A stretch of 64,000 bases of DNA from positions 52,952 to 116,951 of the forward strand of contig JAFKMU010000048.1 in assembly GCA_017305195.1 (NCBI GenBank), given 5' to 3'. The notes beneath the pieces were generated by a model that worked only from the letters and a program-made list of their open reading frames with translations, had not been told where the DNA came from and did no database searches. Made by a program: the position numbers and the translations under genes. This stretch comes from Verrucomicrobiota bacterium (GTDB lineage: Bacteria > Verrucomicrobiota > Verrucomicrobiia > Chthoniobacterales > Terrimicrobiaceae). How positions within the stretch are numbered: the first letter of the stretch is position 1; the number at the start of each line of letters is the position of its first letter. Shown in pieces: positions 56,752-64,000 of the stretch.

Positions 56752-57678
56752 ATGACTCTCTCAGCAGCGACAGGCTCGTCGCCCGGCGACACTCGCATCG
56801 CAAGATGGCCCGACGGAAGGACCGCCGCGTTCCAGCTTCAGTTTGACGACAACGCCCCCACCCAGATGGAAAGGGCGATCCCCGAGCTGGTCCGGCGCGG
56901 CATGGCGGGAACCATCTACGTCAACCCGGCCAACGAGCCGTGGAAAACCCGCGAGGATCTGTGGCTGCACCCTGCGCCGGGCATCGAGTACGCCAACCAC
57001 ACCTACAGTCATGTCGGTGCAACCAGCTTTGCCCAGCTCGATGACGAGCTGACCCGATGCGGCGAGGTCATCGCCCGCTGCTATCCCGAGCGCCCATGGC
57101 CCCGTCTCCTTTCCTTTGGCCAGCCCGGCGGAGTTCCCTGGACCGTGACGCCCGAGGAAGTGGATCGCGCCCTCGTGCGGCATCACCTGATCAATCGCCC
57201 GCCCTTCAAGGGATACCCATTCCAGTTCCAGGGCGGCCTGGAGGAGATTCTCGCCCTGGTCGATACGGCCCTGGCGAGCGGCGGCATGGAGTATTACGTC
57301 TTTCACGGAGTGGGCGGCGACTGGCACTCCACGCCATGGGAGTGGTTCATCGCCCTGCTCGACAAGCTCGACGCCCATCGCAGCGAGATCTGGATCACCG
57401 ATCCCGTCTCCTGCCACCAGTATGAAACGGAGCGCGACTCCGCGTCTCTGGCAGTCCGGGCAGGGGACGGCGCTTTCCGTATTTCCCTCTCCTGCCCCCG
57501 CGACCCGCGGTTTTACAACCTCCCGCTCACCCTGCAAACCGCCGCGCCTCCCGGATGGCGGCAGGCCCGCGTAAGGCAGGGCGCGAAGACCCGCCTCGCG
57601 TCCGTTCGCGACGGCTGGATCACCTATGCAGCCATCCCTGGGGGCGAAGAGATCGCCATCGGCCCGGAGGAATTCTGA
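56752..57678 (+). CDS. Polysaccharide deacetylase-like protein
   Basis: A 308-residue protein without signal peptide. NodB-type motifs are visible: LQFDDNAPTQM (metal Asp pair region) and ANHTYSHVGAT (HxxxH). A later GFPG-like segment reads SFGQPGGVPWTV. The substrate is probably an acetylated sugar chain or oligosaccharide. It overlaps the GH92 gene by one base (TGATG), so the two act together. Start ATG at 56752; the open frame upstream overlaps the divergent esterase and is rejected. Confidence 0.75.
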   Translation: MTLSAATGSSPGDTRIARWPDGRTAAFQLQFDDNAPTQMERAIPELVRRGMAGTIYVNPANEPWKTREDLWLHPAPGIEYANHTYSHVGATSFAQLDDELTRCGEVIARCYPERPWPRLLSFGQPGGVPWTVTPEEVDRALVRHHLINRPPFKGYPFQFQGGLEEILALVDTALASGGMEYYVFHGVGGDWHSTPWEWFIALLDKLDAHRSEIWITDPVSCHQYETERDSASLAVRAGDGAFRISLSCPRDPRFYNLPLTLQTAAPPGWRQARVRQGAKTRLASVRDGWITYAAIPGGEEIAIGPEEF

Positions 57679-59645
57679 TGACCTCGCTCACCCGCCTCGT
57701 CAATCCCCTCCAGGGGACCGCATCGGACAAGGACTTTTCCACCGGCAACACACTGCCGATCACAGCGCTGCCCTTCGGCCTGCATCACTGGAGTCTCCAG
57801 ACACGGGATGACCCGTGGTTCTTTCATCCCGCTGATCGCAAGCTGCGAGGCGTCCGGCTGACCCACCAGCCCAGCCCGTGGATGCTCGACTACGGTGCGC
57901 TGCTGCTGACGGCCTTCCATGGCCTGGTGGCCGGGACACCCGCGCTCCAGGCCTCGGCTTATCGCCTCGTGGAATGCCGCCCTCACGTTACTCGCGTGCA
58001 TCTCCCCGGCCAGGGAATCACCATTTCCTTCACCCCCAGCGCCAGCGGCATCCTGCTCGCCTTCGACACCGCATCCGCTGCGCCTCTCCGCATCCGCCTC
58101 CATTTTCGCCAGGAGTTCTCCCTATCCTCCGACGGGAATTTCCTGCACGGGCGCACGACCGACAACAGCGGTGGCGTGCCGGAGGGCTTCGGCCTGTCAT
58201 TCTGCGGACGATTCAGCGAGAAGCCCCGCAGCTTCCAGCCGCTCACGGATGGCGCCTGCTGGGAGTTTTCCCCGGGCCTGCGCCGGGTCGAGCTCCGCTT
58301 CGCCGCCTCCTTCATCGACCGCGACATCGCCCGTCACGCCCTCGCCTCGCAGTTGGAAGGCAGATCGTTCTCCGAGATCGAGCGCACCGCCGAGGAAACG
58401 TGGGAAGGTCTGCTCTCCCGCCTGGACTTCCCGGAGCCTGACGAAAGCCGCCGCCGCACCTTTTACTCCTGCCTGTACCGCACGCTGCTGTTTCCCCGGC
58501 TGCTGACGGAAAAAGACCGCTCGGGCAACGACATCCACTACAGCCCCTACGACGGCGCAGTCCATACCGGCCCCCTCTGCACGGACAACGGCTTCTGGGA
58601 CACCTACCGTACGGTGTATCCGCTCCTCGCCCACGCCTTTCCCGACCAGCTGGAGGTCATTCTCCAGGGCTGGCTCAATGCCTGCAAGCAGGCGGGTTGG
58701 ACGCCAAAGTGGCCCAGCCCGGGACTCAAGGACTGCATGATCGGCACGCACTTCGACGCGGTGGCGGCTGACGCCGTCGCCCGGGGAGTCACGGGATGGG
58801 ACGTCGAGGCGGTATTCCCTTATCTCTGGCGCAATGCCACCGAGCCAAGCGCCGACGGCCGCTACGGCCGGCAGGGCCTGGACGATTTCATCCGGCTGGG
58901 GTATCTGCCCGCTGACCGCCACCACTACTCCGTATCGGCGACGCTGGATTATGCCTACGGGGACTTTTGCGTGATGCAGGTCGCCCGCCACCTCGGCAGG
59001 ACCCGGGAGGCCGGGCTGCTGGCCGGGCGCACCGGACACTATCGCAATGTCTTCGACCCCTCCGTCGGCTTCATGCGGGAGCGCAACAGCGACGGCTCGT
59101 GGGCGGAGCCATTCGGCGAATTTCGCTGGGGCGGCGGCTTCATCGAGGGCGGGCCATGGCAGCATACGTTTCACGTTCCCCACGATGTCCCCGGCCTGGC
59201 CCGGCTCTTCGGCGGAGAGGCGGAGCTTTGCCGCAAGCTCGACACCATGCTGACCCTGCCTCCGACCTTCCAGACGGGGCACTACGGATTCGAAATCCAC
59301 GAGATGACCGAGATGGCGATGGCGGGATTCGGTCAATACGCCCACTCCAACCAGCCCGTGCACGGCTTCCTGTTTCTCTATGCGCTGCTCGGCCAGCCGG
59401 AGAAGACGGCCCACTGGGTGCGGCGCGTGTGCGACGAGCTTTACACCCCGGACAGGCTGCCCGGCGACGAGGATAACGGCGAGATGAGCGCATGGTACAT
59501 CTGGGCCAGCCTCGGCCTCTTCCCCCAGTGCCCGGGCCGCCCCGGGTTCGTGGCCTTCCAGCCTCCGCACACCCGCGCCACGGTGCGCGAACCTTTCCTC
59601 AGACAAACTCCCATCGCCAACTCCCATGTATCGCCTCATCCCTGA
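57678..59645 (+). CDS. GH92 alpha-mannosidase family protein, C-terminally short
   Basis: A 655-residue glycoside hydrolase of family 92 (calcium-dependent exo-alpha-mannosidase). N-terminal VNPLQGTASDKDFSTGNTLP and TALPFGLHHWS, then the catalytic-domain motifs DNGFWDTYRTVYPLLAHA, PKWPSPG, HDVPGLARLFGG and GDEDNGEMSAWYIWASLGLFP (with general acid Glu). The protein stops about 40 residues after the last motif, where GH92 enzymes usually continue for another ~80-100 residues of beta-domain (Y...SP.F). No signal peptide is obvious, so it may act on imported oligosaccharides. Overlaps the next gene by 20 bp. Confidence 0.87.
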   Translation: MTSLTRLVNPLQGTASDKDFSTGNTLPITALPFGLHHWSLQTRDDPWFFHPADRKLRGVRLTHQPSPWMLDYGALLLTAFHGLVAGTPALQASAYRLVECRPHVTRVHLPGQGITISFTPSASGILLAFDTASAAPLRIRLHFRQEFSLSSDGNFLHGRTTDNSGGVPEGFGLSFCGRFSEKPRSFQPLTDGACWEFSPGLRRVELRFAASFIDRDIARHALASQLEGRSFSEIERTAEETWEGLLSRLDFPEPDESRRRTFYSCLYRTLLFPRLLTEKDRSGNDIHYSPYDGAVHTGPLCTDNGFWDTYRTVYPLLAHAFPDQLEVILQGWLNACKQAGWTPKWPSPGLKDCMIGTHFDAVAADAVARGVTGWDVEAVFPYLWRNATEPSADGRYGRQGLDDFIRLGYLPADRHHYSVSATLDYAYGDFCVMQVARHLGRTREAGLLAGRTGHYRNVFDPSVGFMRERNSDGSWAEPFGEFRWGGGFIEGGPWQHTFHVPHDVPGLARLFGGEAELCRKLDTMLTLPPTFQTGHYGFEIHEMTEMAMAGFGQYAHSNQPVHGFLFLYALLGQPEKTAHWVRRVCDELYTPDRLPGDEDNGEMSAWYIWASLGLFPQCPGRPGFVAFQPPHTRATVREPFLRQTPIANSHVSPHP

Positions 59646-61287
59646 AAAACTCGCCCTGGCCTGCCTGCTCGCAGGCGCGCTTTCCTCCGCCCCGGTGTCC
59701 GCCGGCGACACCTGGCGCTCCGTGCTTTACCCGGAGGATTGGAAACCGGGCTACGAGGCTCCCGACGGCGGATACCTGCATGATTTCTCCTACGCGGGAT
59801 ACCATCGCGGCGAGCAGCCGATTCCTACGCGCTCGGAAAACCTCATCGACGCAACCGCCGCCCCGTACTCCGCCGACAAGACCGGGCAGGCCGATGCGAC
59901 CGCCGCCATCCAGTCCGCGCTCGACGCCGCTGCCGAAGCAGGCGGCGGCGTGGTCCTGCTGCCTGCGGGAACCTACAAGGTCGCGCCCTCCGCCGAGGGA
60001 AAAACCGCGCTCTTCATCTCCGGCGACAATGTCGTGCTGCGCGGCGAGGGCCGGGACAAGACCTTTCTCTACAACGACTCCGTGCAGATGCGGAACAAGA
60101 GCGTCCTCACGATCGGCTCAAAGAACGGCGTATGGTGGGCCTCCAAGAGCTATCCCACCGTGCCGATCACGCAGGATCTTCTGAAACCCGTCACGGTAAT
60201 CCCTGTCGCCGATCTCGCCGACATGGCGGTGGGCGACTACGTCGTCGTGCGCACCGACATGACCCAGCGCATGATCGACCAGCTCGAAATGACCGGCGTC
60301 TGGAAGCCGACGGACCCCTACCAGCCATCCCCCGCCTACGCCCGCCGCATCACCGCCGTCGACCCCGAGGCAAAGACGATCACGGTAGACGTGCCCCTGC
60401 ATGGATTTGTCTACGTCGCGGACAATGCCCGCGTCGCCATCCTCAAAAAAGCGAAACCAGTGGAGGAATCCGGGGTTGAATCTCTTTCCATCGGAATGAA
60501 GCAGCATCCGGGGGGAGGATTGGACGATGACGATAAAAAGAACATGACCCCAGGCACGACCGGGTACGAAATCTTCCGGGCGGCGGCATTGATCTTCGAC
60601 GGCGCGGAAAACTGCTGGGCGCGGAATGTCGGCTCGTATTGCCCCCCCGGCAATGATCCCGATATCCACCTGCTCTCCCATGGCGTACGCATCATGCGCT
60701 CCCGCAATGTCACCCTGGAGGACGGCTTCTTCGCCTATCCCCAGTACCGGGGAGAAGGCGGCAACGGGTACATGTACACCCTCTATGGAAACGACTGCCT
60801 GCTGAAAAACTGCACAGGCAAAGGCGGACGGCACAATTTCTCATTTGGAGAGATGGGCTCTACTGGTAACGTGCTGCTGAACTTCCATGCCATCGATGGC
60901 CGCCTCCCCAGCGATTTCCATATGTACCTCTCAAGGGTGAACCTCATCGACAACGCGGTCGCCGACGGCGACTACTTCGCCGCGGTCAAGCGCTTCGCTC
61001 CTCCCACCCACGGGGAAACCACCTCGGAGTCGGTCTTCTGGAACACCACGGGCCTCCGCTACCAGCCGGAAGTGGGCGAGTACGCGGGACACCCCACGAA
61101 AAACCCTCAGTTTCTCATCATCTCCCACCAGTGGGGCCAGGGTTATGTCATCGGCACCCAGGGCCCCTGCCATGACGTGGAAACCGATGATTTTTGCGAG
61201 GGCGTCGGGCGGGGCGCGGACCTTCAGCCGAGGTCGCTCTACGAGGATCAACTCCAGCGCAGGCTGGGCGCGGCCAGCCGCAACTAG
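59626..61287 (+). CDS. Secreted beta-helix protein (pectate lyase superfamily)
   Basis: A 553-residue exported protein with signal peptide (LALACLLAGALSSAPVSA). After GQADATAAIQSALDAAAEAGG and GGVVLLPAGTYKV, the hallmark start of Pectate_lyase_3/right-handed beta-helix proteins, it has repeated strand turns and ENCWARNVGSY, CLLKNCTGKGGRHNFSFGEMGSTG with aligned Asn/Cys. It may be a polysaccharide lyase or glycosidase of the cluster; the exact substrate is unknown. Its start lies inside the GH92 gene, indicating co-transcription. Confidence 0.78.
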   Translation: MYRLIPEKLALACLLAGALSSAPVSAGDTWRSVLYPEDWKPGYEAPDGGYLHDFSYAGYHRGEQPIPTRSENLIDATAAPYSADKTGQADATAAIQSALDAAAEAGGGVVLLPAGTYKVAPSAEGKTALFISGDNVVLRGEGRDKTFLYNDSVQMRNKSVLTIGSKNGVWWASKSYPTVPITQDLLKPVTVIPVADLADMAVGDYVVVRTDMTQRMIDQLEMTGVWKPTDPYQPSPAYARRITAVDPEAKTITVDVPLHGFVYVADNARVAILKKAKPVEESGVESLSIGMKQHPGGGLDDDDKKNMTPGTTGYEIFRAAALIFDGAENCWARNVGSYCPPGNDPDIHLLSHGVRIMRSRNVTLEDGFFAYPQYRGEGGNGYMYTLYGNDCLLKNCTGKGGRHNFSFGEMGSTGNVLLNFHAIDGRLPSDFHMYLSRVNLIDNAVADGDYFAAVKRFAPPTHGETTSESVFWNTTGLRYQPEVGEYAGHPTKNPQFLIISHQWGQGYVIGTQGPCHDVETDDFCEGVGRGADLQPRSLYEDQLQRRLGAASRN

Positions 61288-61368
61288 ACTCTTTCGAAAC
61301 CCTATGCGATCGCCGGGCGTACCCCAGATTATGAGAAATCCCCGGATATCTCATCCACGACACCCGGC

Positions 61369-62394
61369 ATGAGCTTCGAGCGTGTCTCTCAAAAGGACAT
61401 CGCCGCCAAGGCGGGCGTCCACATCACCACGGTCTCGCTGGCGCTGAGAGACAGCCCCCGCCTGCCCCTGGAGACGCGCTTGCGCATCCGCCAATTGGCC
61501 GAGGACATGGGCTACTCGCCCGACCCCATGCTCTCCGCCCTCACCGCATACCGCAAAAGCGCAAAGGTCTCGCGCTATCAAGGGACGCTCGCGTGGCTGC
61601 ACACGATCCCGCGATCGGAACCCGACAATCTCGAGTACAAGGAGGGAGCCCAGTCCCGGTGCGCCGAGCTGGGCTATGTCCTCGAGGAGTTTCATGTCGC
61701 CGATATGTCGCTGCCTCGCATCTCGCGGGTGCTCCGGGCGCGAAATATCACCGGCATCTTCCTGCCCCCCCAGCCCGGCCGCCTCGCCCATATCAATTTC
61801 GACTGGCAGAATTTTTCCGCGATTTCCTTCGGCTACAGCCTCGCCCGCCCCCGGCTGCATGTCGTCACCAACGCCCAGTACCGCTCGGTCCACATCGCCA
61901 TCAGGGCGATACGAGCCCGGGGGTACCGGCGCATCGGATTTGCCACCGTTCAGGCAACCGACGTTCGGACCGATCGCAACTTCTCCTCCGGCTACCTCGC
62001 CGAGCAGCGCCGATACAACGAGAAGTACAGTATTCCGATGTTCATCTATGACGACGCAGCCGACACCAGGCGGAAGAATTTCGTCAAGGAATTCGGCGCA
62101 TGGTACGAGGCGCACAAGCCCGATGCCATCCTGAGTCTGGATGGCGAGATCTCCGGCGCTCTGCGGGAGCTCGGCATCCATCCGGAGACCTGCGGCCATG
62201 CCTCCCTCATGACCTCTCCCAAAGGAGATCTCGCGGGAGTCTATCAGAATGGCCCGATGATCGGACGCACCGCCGTCGATTTCCTCGTCGGCATGATCCA
62301 CCGCAACGAGCGCGGCATCCCCGCCGTGCCTCTCTACATCCTGGTGGACAGCACGTGGCGGGACGCCCCTTCCCTGCCCGACAAGCGCCGGTAG
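61369..62394 (+). CDS. LacI-family transcriptional regulator
   Basis: A 341-residue regulator. N-terminal helix-turn-helix VSQKDIAAKAGVHITTVSLALRDSPRLP followed by the hinge region and a periplasmic-binding-like effector domain that is divergent from sugar repressors (GTLAWLHTIPRSEPDN, GYRRIGFATVQATDVR). This type, found in many copies in Verrucomicrobiota, controls local glycan genes, here probably the cluster 56752-61287. It starts 81 bp after the beta-helix gene. Confidence 0.9.
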   Translation: MSFERVSQKDIAAKAGVHITTVSLALRDSPRLPLETRLRIRQLAEDMGYSPDPMLSALTAYRKSAKVSRYQGTLAWLHTIPRSEPDNLEYKEGAQSRCAELGYVLEEFHVADMSLPRISRVLRARNITGIFLPPQPGRLAHINFDWQNFSAISFGYSLARPRLHVVTNAQYRSVHIAIRAIRARGYRRIGFATVQATDVRTDRNFSSGYLAEQRRYNEKYSIPMFIYDDAADTRRKNFVKEFGAWYEAHKPDAILSLDGEISGALRELGIHPETCGHASLMTSPKGDLAGVYQNGPMIGRTAVDFLVGMIHRNERGIPAVPLYILVDSTWRDAPSLPDKRR

Positions 62395-62527
62395 CCCCGC
62401 CGGCCGCGCACTTCGTTCTATAATACGAGCAAGGATGTCGTTTGCTCGGGAATCGGGCGATTTTAAACTCTGGGTAAATCAAGGCAATCGACCCCGCGCG
62501 AGCAGCCCGGTCGAGGCTCCGGAAACC

Positions 62528-63628
62528 ATGACGACATCCATCAAAACCACCCTCCGCCACGCGGAGCCACAGAGAGACTTCGGAGCAGCGCCTTCCCGCG
62601 AGGAATCCAGCCTGACCCAGCGACTGCTGATCTGCCTGATCGATGGAGAGATCCAGAAATTCTACCCGGACGGCGATCTGCCGCTGGACCTCTATCCCGC
62701 CACCCGCCAGGTCGAGGCCTGCAAGCTCGATGCCGCCGAGTGGCTGAAGGTGCTCAAGGATTTTGCGCCGACCGCCCTCCTGACCTGCTGGTCGACCCCG
62801 GCCATCCCCGAGGAAATCGCCAGCGACCCCGAGTCGCCTCTCCGGTACATCTGCCATATCCCCGGCACCGTCCGCCGGCTCGTGCCGCGCTCGTTCTTCG
62901 AACGCGGCGGCACCGTGACAAACTGGGGCCCTCTCGCGGGCGGCCAGGTCGCCGAGCAGGCGCTCCTCCTCGCCCTCGCATCCCTGCGCAATATCGGCCA
63001 GTGGCGCCAGCAAATCGCCGACAAGCATCACGTCCCGTATTGGGATTTCGTCGATTCCCTGCGCACCCGCACGCTCTTCGGACGCCGCATCGGCCTCCAT
63101 GGCTTCGGACAGATCGCCCAGGCCCTGGTCAAGCTGCTCAAGCCCTTCCAGGTCAAAATCTCCGCGTATTCGGAGGGAGTGCCCCCGGCGCTGATGGAGA
63201 GCCTCGGCGTCAAGCCCTGCCGCTCGCTGGAGGAGCTCGTTCCCCAGAGCGAGATTTTCTTCGAGTGCGAGGCCTTGAATCCCTCCTCGGAGCGCAGCGT
63301 CACCCGGGAGCTCCTCGCCCAGCTCCCGAATCAGGCGCTCTTCGTGAATATCGCGCGCGGCATCATCGTTGACGAAGCCGCCCTCATCGCCGAGGTGCGC
63401 TCCGGCCGGCTCCATGCCGCCCTGGATGTGATCACGCAGGAGCCCATTTCCCCGGAGTACCCTCTCTGGCACCAGGAAAACGCACTCCTCTCGCCCCACA
63501 TCGGCGCGCCGACTTCCGACAGCCAGTGGACCTACGGCGCCTTTGCCACGGCGAATCTCCGCCGCTTCCTCCATGGCGAGGAACTCGACGGCATCGTCTC
63601 CCTCGCCGCCTACGATCGCTCGACCTAA
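62528..63628 (+). CDS. D-isomer-specific 2-hydroxyacid dehydrogenase family protein
   Basis: A 366-residue NAD(P)-dependent dehydrogenase. The nucleotide-binding motif is GLHGFGQIAQAL (GxGxxG variant with His). Catalytic residues follow in order: Arg in VNIARGIIVDE, Glu in TQEPISPEYPL, His in LSPHIGAPTSD. The N-terminal 60 residues are less conserved. ATG at 62528 is preferred; the frame also opens at 62435. It follows the LacI-type regulator on the same strand and may act in the same sugar pathway, but the substrate cannot be told. Confidence 0.85.
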   Translation: MTTSIKTTLRHAEPQRDFGAAPSREESSLTQRLLICLIDGEIQKFYPDGDLPLDLYPATRQVEACKLDAAEWLKVLKDFAPTALLTCWSTPAIPEEIASDPESPLRYICHIPGTVRRLVPRSFFERGGTVTNWGPLAGGQVAEQALLLALASLRNIGQWRQQIADKHHVPYWDFVDSLRTRTLFGRRIGLHGFGQIAQALVKLLKPFQVKISAYSEGVPPALMESLGVKPCRSLEELVPQSEIFFECEALNPSSERSVTRELLAQLPNQALFVNIARGIIVDEAALIAEVRSGRLHAALDVITQEPISPEYPLWHQENALLSPHIGAPTSDSQWTYGAFATANLRRFLHGEELDGIVSLAAYDRST

Positions 63629-63664
63629 GAATTACGCTGCCTGTTCCAAAGCGTTGGGAAAAGA

Positions 63665-63693
63665 CCGCCGACTTCGCAGTCCGGCGGCCATTT
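63665..63693 (+). terminator. Intrinsic terminator after the 2-hydroxyacid dehydrogenase
   Basis: CCGCC-GACT (63665-63673) and AGTC-C-GGCGG (63678-63687) form a stem with a TCGC loop and one bulged C; TTTT follows at 63690. A second small hairpin CCAGCC-GGAT-GGCTGG lies at 63701-63716. Confidence 0.7.
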
Positions 63694-63729
63694 TCTTCCT
63701 CCAGCCGGATGGCTGGAATGTCTTCTAGA

Positions 63730-64000
63730 TGCCCTAAATAGTGCCGTCACGAGAATGAAAGCCAGATAGCCAGGCAACGGATGTGAACGGCGGCCAGGAA
63801 GGAGGTCGCATTCTTGGTGTAGCGTGTGGCGATGCCGCGCCAACGTTTGATGTGGAGAAAGGTATTTTCCACCAGATGGCGAAGTTTATAGAGGTGGCGG
63901 TCGTAGTCGCGCTGAACGCGGCGGCGCTTTCTGGGAGGGATGACCGACGTCATGCCCTGCCTTGCGGCCTGCTCAAGGATGGAGTTGGTATCGTAACCCC
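63730..64000 (-). mobile_element. Right-edge IS5/IS427-type insertion sequence, one end
   Basis: The element's 3' end should lie close to the transposase stop at 63747; the boundary is placed near 63730 by guess (TGCCCTAAATAGTGCCGTCACGAG may contain the terminal repeat). The other end and the target duplication are outside the window. Confidence 0.6.
63747..64000 (-). CDS. IS5-family (IS427-like) transposase, C-terminal part
   Basis: 84 C-terminal codons are visible; the 5' end lies beyond the window edge. The sequence GYDTNSILEQAARQGM, VIPPRKRRRVQRDYDRHLYK, RHLVENTFLHIKRWRGIATR and AAVHIRCLAIWL matches the last part of the DDE domain of IS5/IS427 transposases, including the catalytic Glu in LVENTF. 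The frame is intact in the visible part, so activity cannot be excluded. Confidence 0.9.
   Translation of the reverse strand, partial: GYDTNSILEQAARQGMTSVIPPRKRRRVQRDYDRHLYKLRHLVENTFLHIKRWRGIATRYTKNATSFLAAVHIRCLAIWLSFS

Overview
The window is about 60% GC, densely coded, and reads as a chromosome segment of a Verrucomicrobiota bacterium, probably near the Chthoniobacterales/Terrimicrobium side (inference). The main evidence is a four-gene pseudopilin cassette of the Verru_Chthon A-D type (48496-53751), many H-X9-DG or GspG-like pseudopilins, PEP-CTERM surface proteins, and a sugar and glycan lifestyle. The nitrogenase is of the kind found in anaerobes: NifD carries the roughly 50-residue insertion and NifK is short.

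Left part (1-13.3 kb): the end of a glycolate-oxidase-type Fe-S subunit, a GT-C membrane glycosyltransferase, GlgX, two divergent family-9 glycosyltransferases, pyruvate phosphate dikinase, a PUR-domain protein, RNase R, two tandem pseudopilins and a tRNA-Gly(CCC). Next come a gene apparently broken by two homopolymer frameshifts (13298-14193) and an envelope-stress operon (14.5-18.2 kb): a ribbon-helix-helix-like protein, PspA, a YqiJ-like NfeD protein and a YqiK flotillin. From 18.4 to 26.4 kb lie a large secreted protein, a vWA / histidine kinase / response regulator operon, an ion-channel-like protein with an odd pore loop, and PPK2.

Centre (26.4-41.8 kb): a nitrogen-fixation island almost entirely on the minus strand. 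Transcription order is XRE-PBP regulator, nifA, draT, draG, nifH, nifD, nifK, nifE, nifN, nifB, a [2Fe-2S] ferredoxin, nifV, then (past one small plus-strand gene) an unknown gene and a 57-residue 2[4Fe-4S] ferredoxin. No nifI1/nifI2 lies between nifH and nifD; draT/draG point to ADP-ribosylation control of NifH. A sigma-54-like promoter and an upstream palindrome lie before nifH.

The most interesting locus is 40.7-46.8 kb. The XRE-PBP regulator is divergent from a tightly overlapping operon of two related PEP-CTERM proteins, a lipoprotein oxyanion-binding-like protein, ModA and ModB. The second PEP-CTERM protein is fused in frame to a complete H-X9-DG pseudopilin, and an internal ATG would give that pseudopilin a normal leader. 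This looks like a surface-exposed molybdate (or tungstate) acquisition system serving the nitrogenase, and I know of no description of it.

Right part (46.8-64 kb): the pseudopilin cassette D-B-C-A with two trailing secreted proteins, bracketed by two related CE7-type esterases. Then comes a glycan-use cluster (polysaccharide deacetylase-like, GH92 lacking its C-terminal part, beta-helix protein, LacI regulator, 2-hydroxyacid dehydrogenase) and the end of an IS5/IS427-type transposase running off the window. Gene calls are from reading translations; no database search was run.
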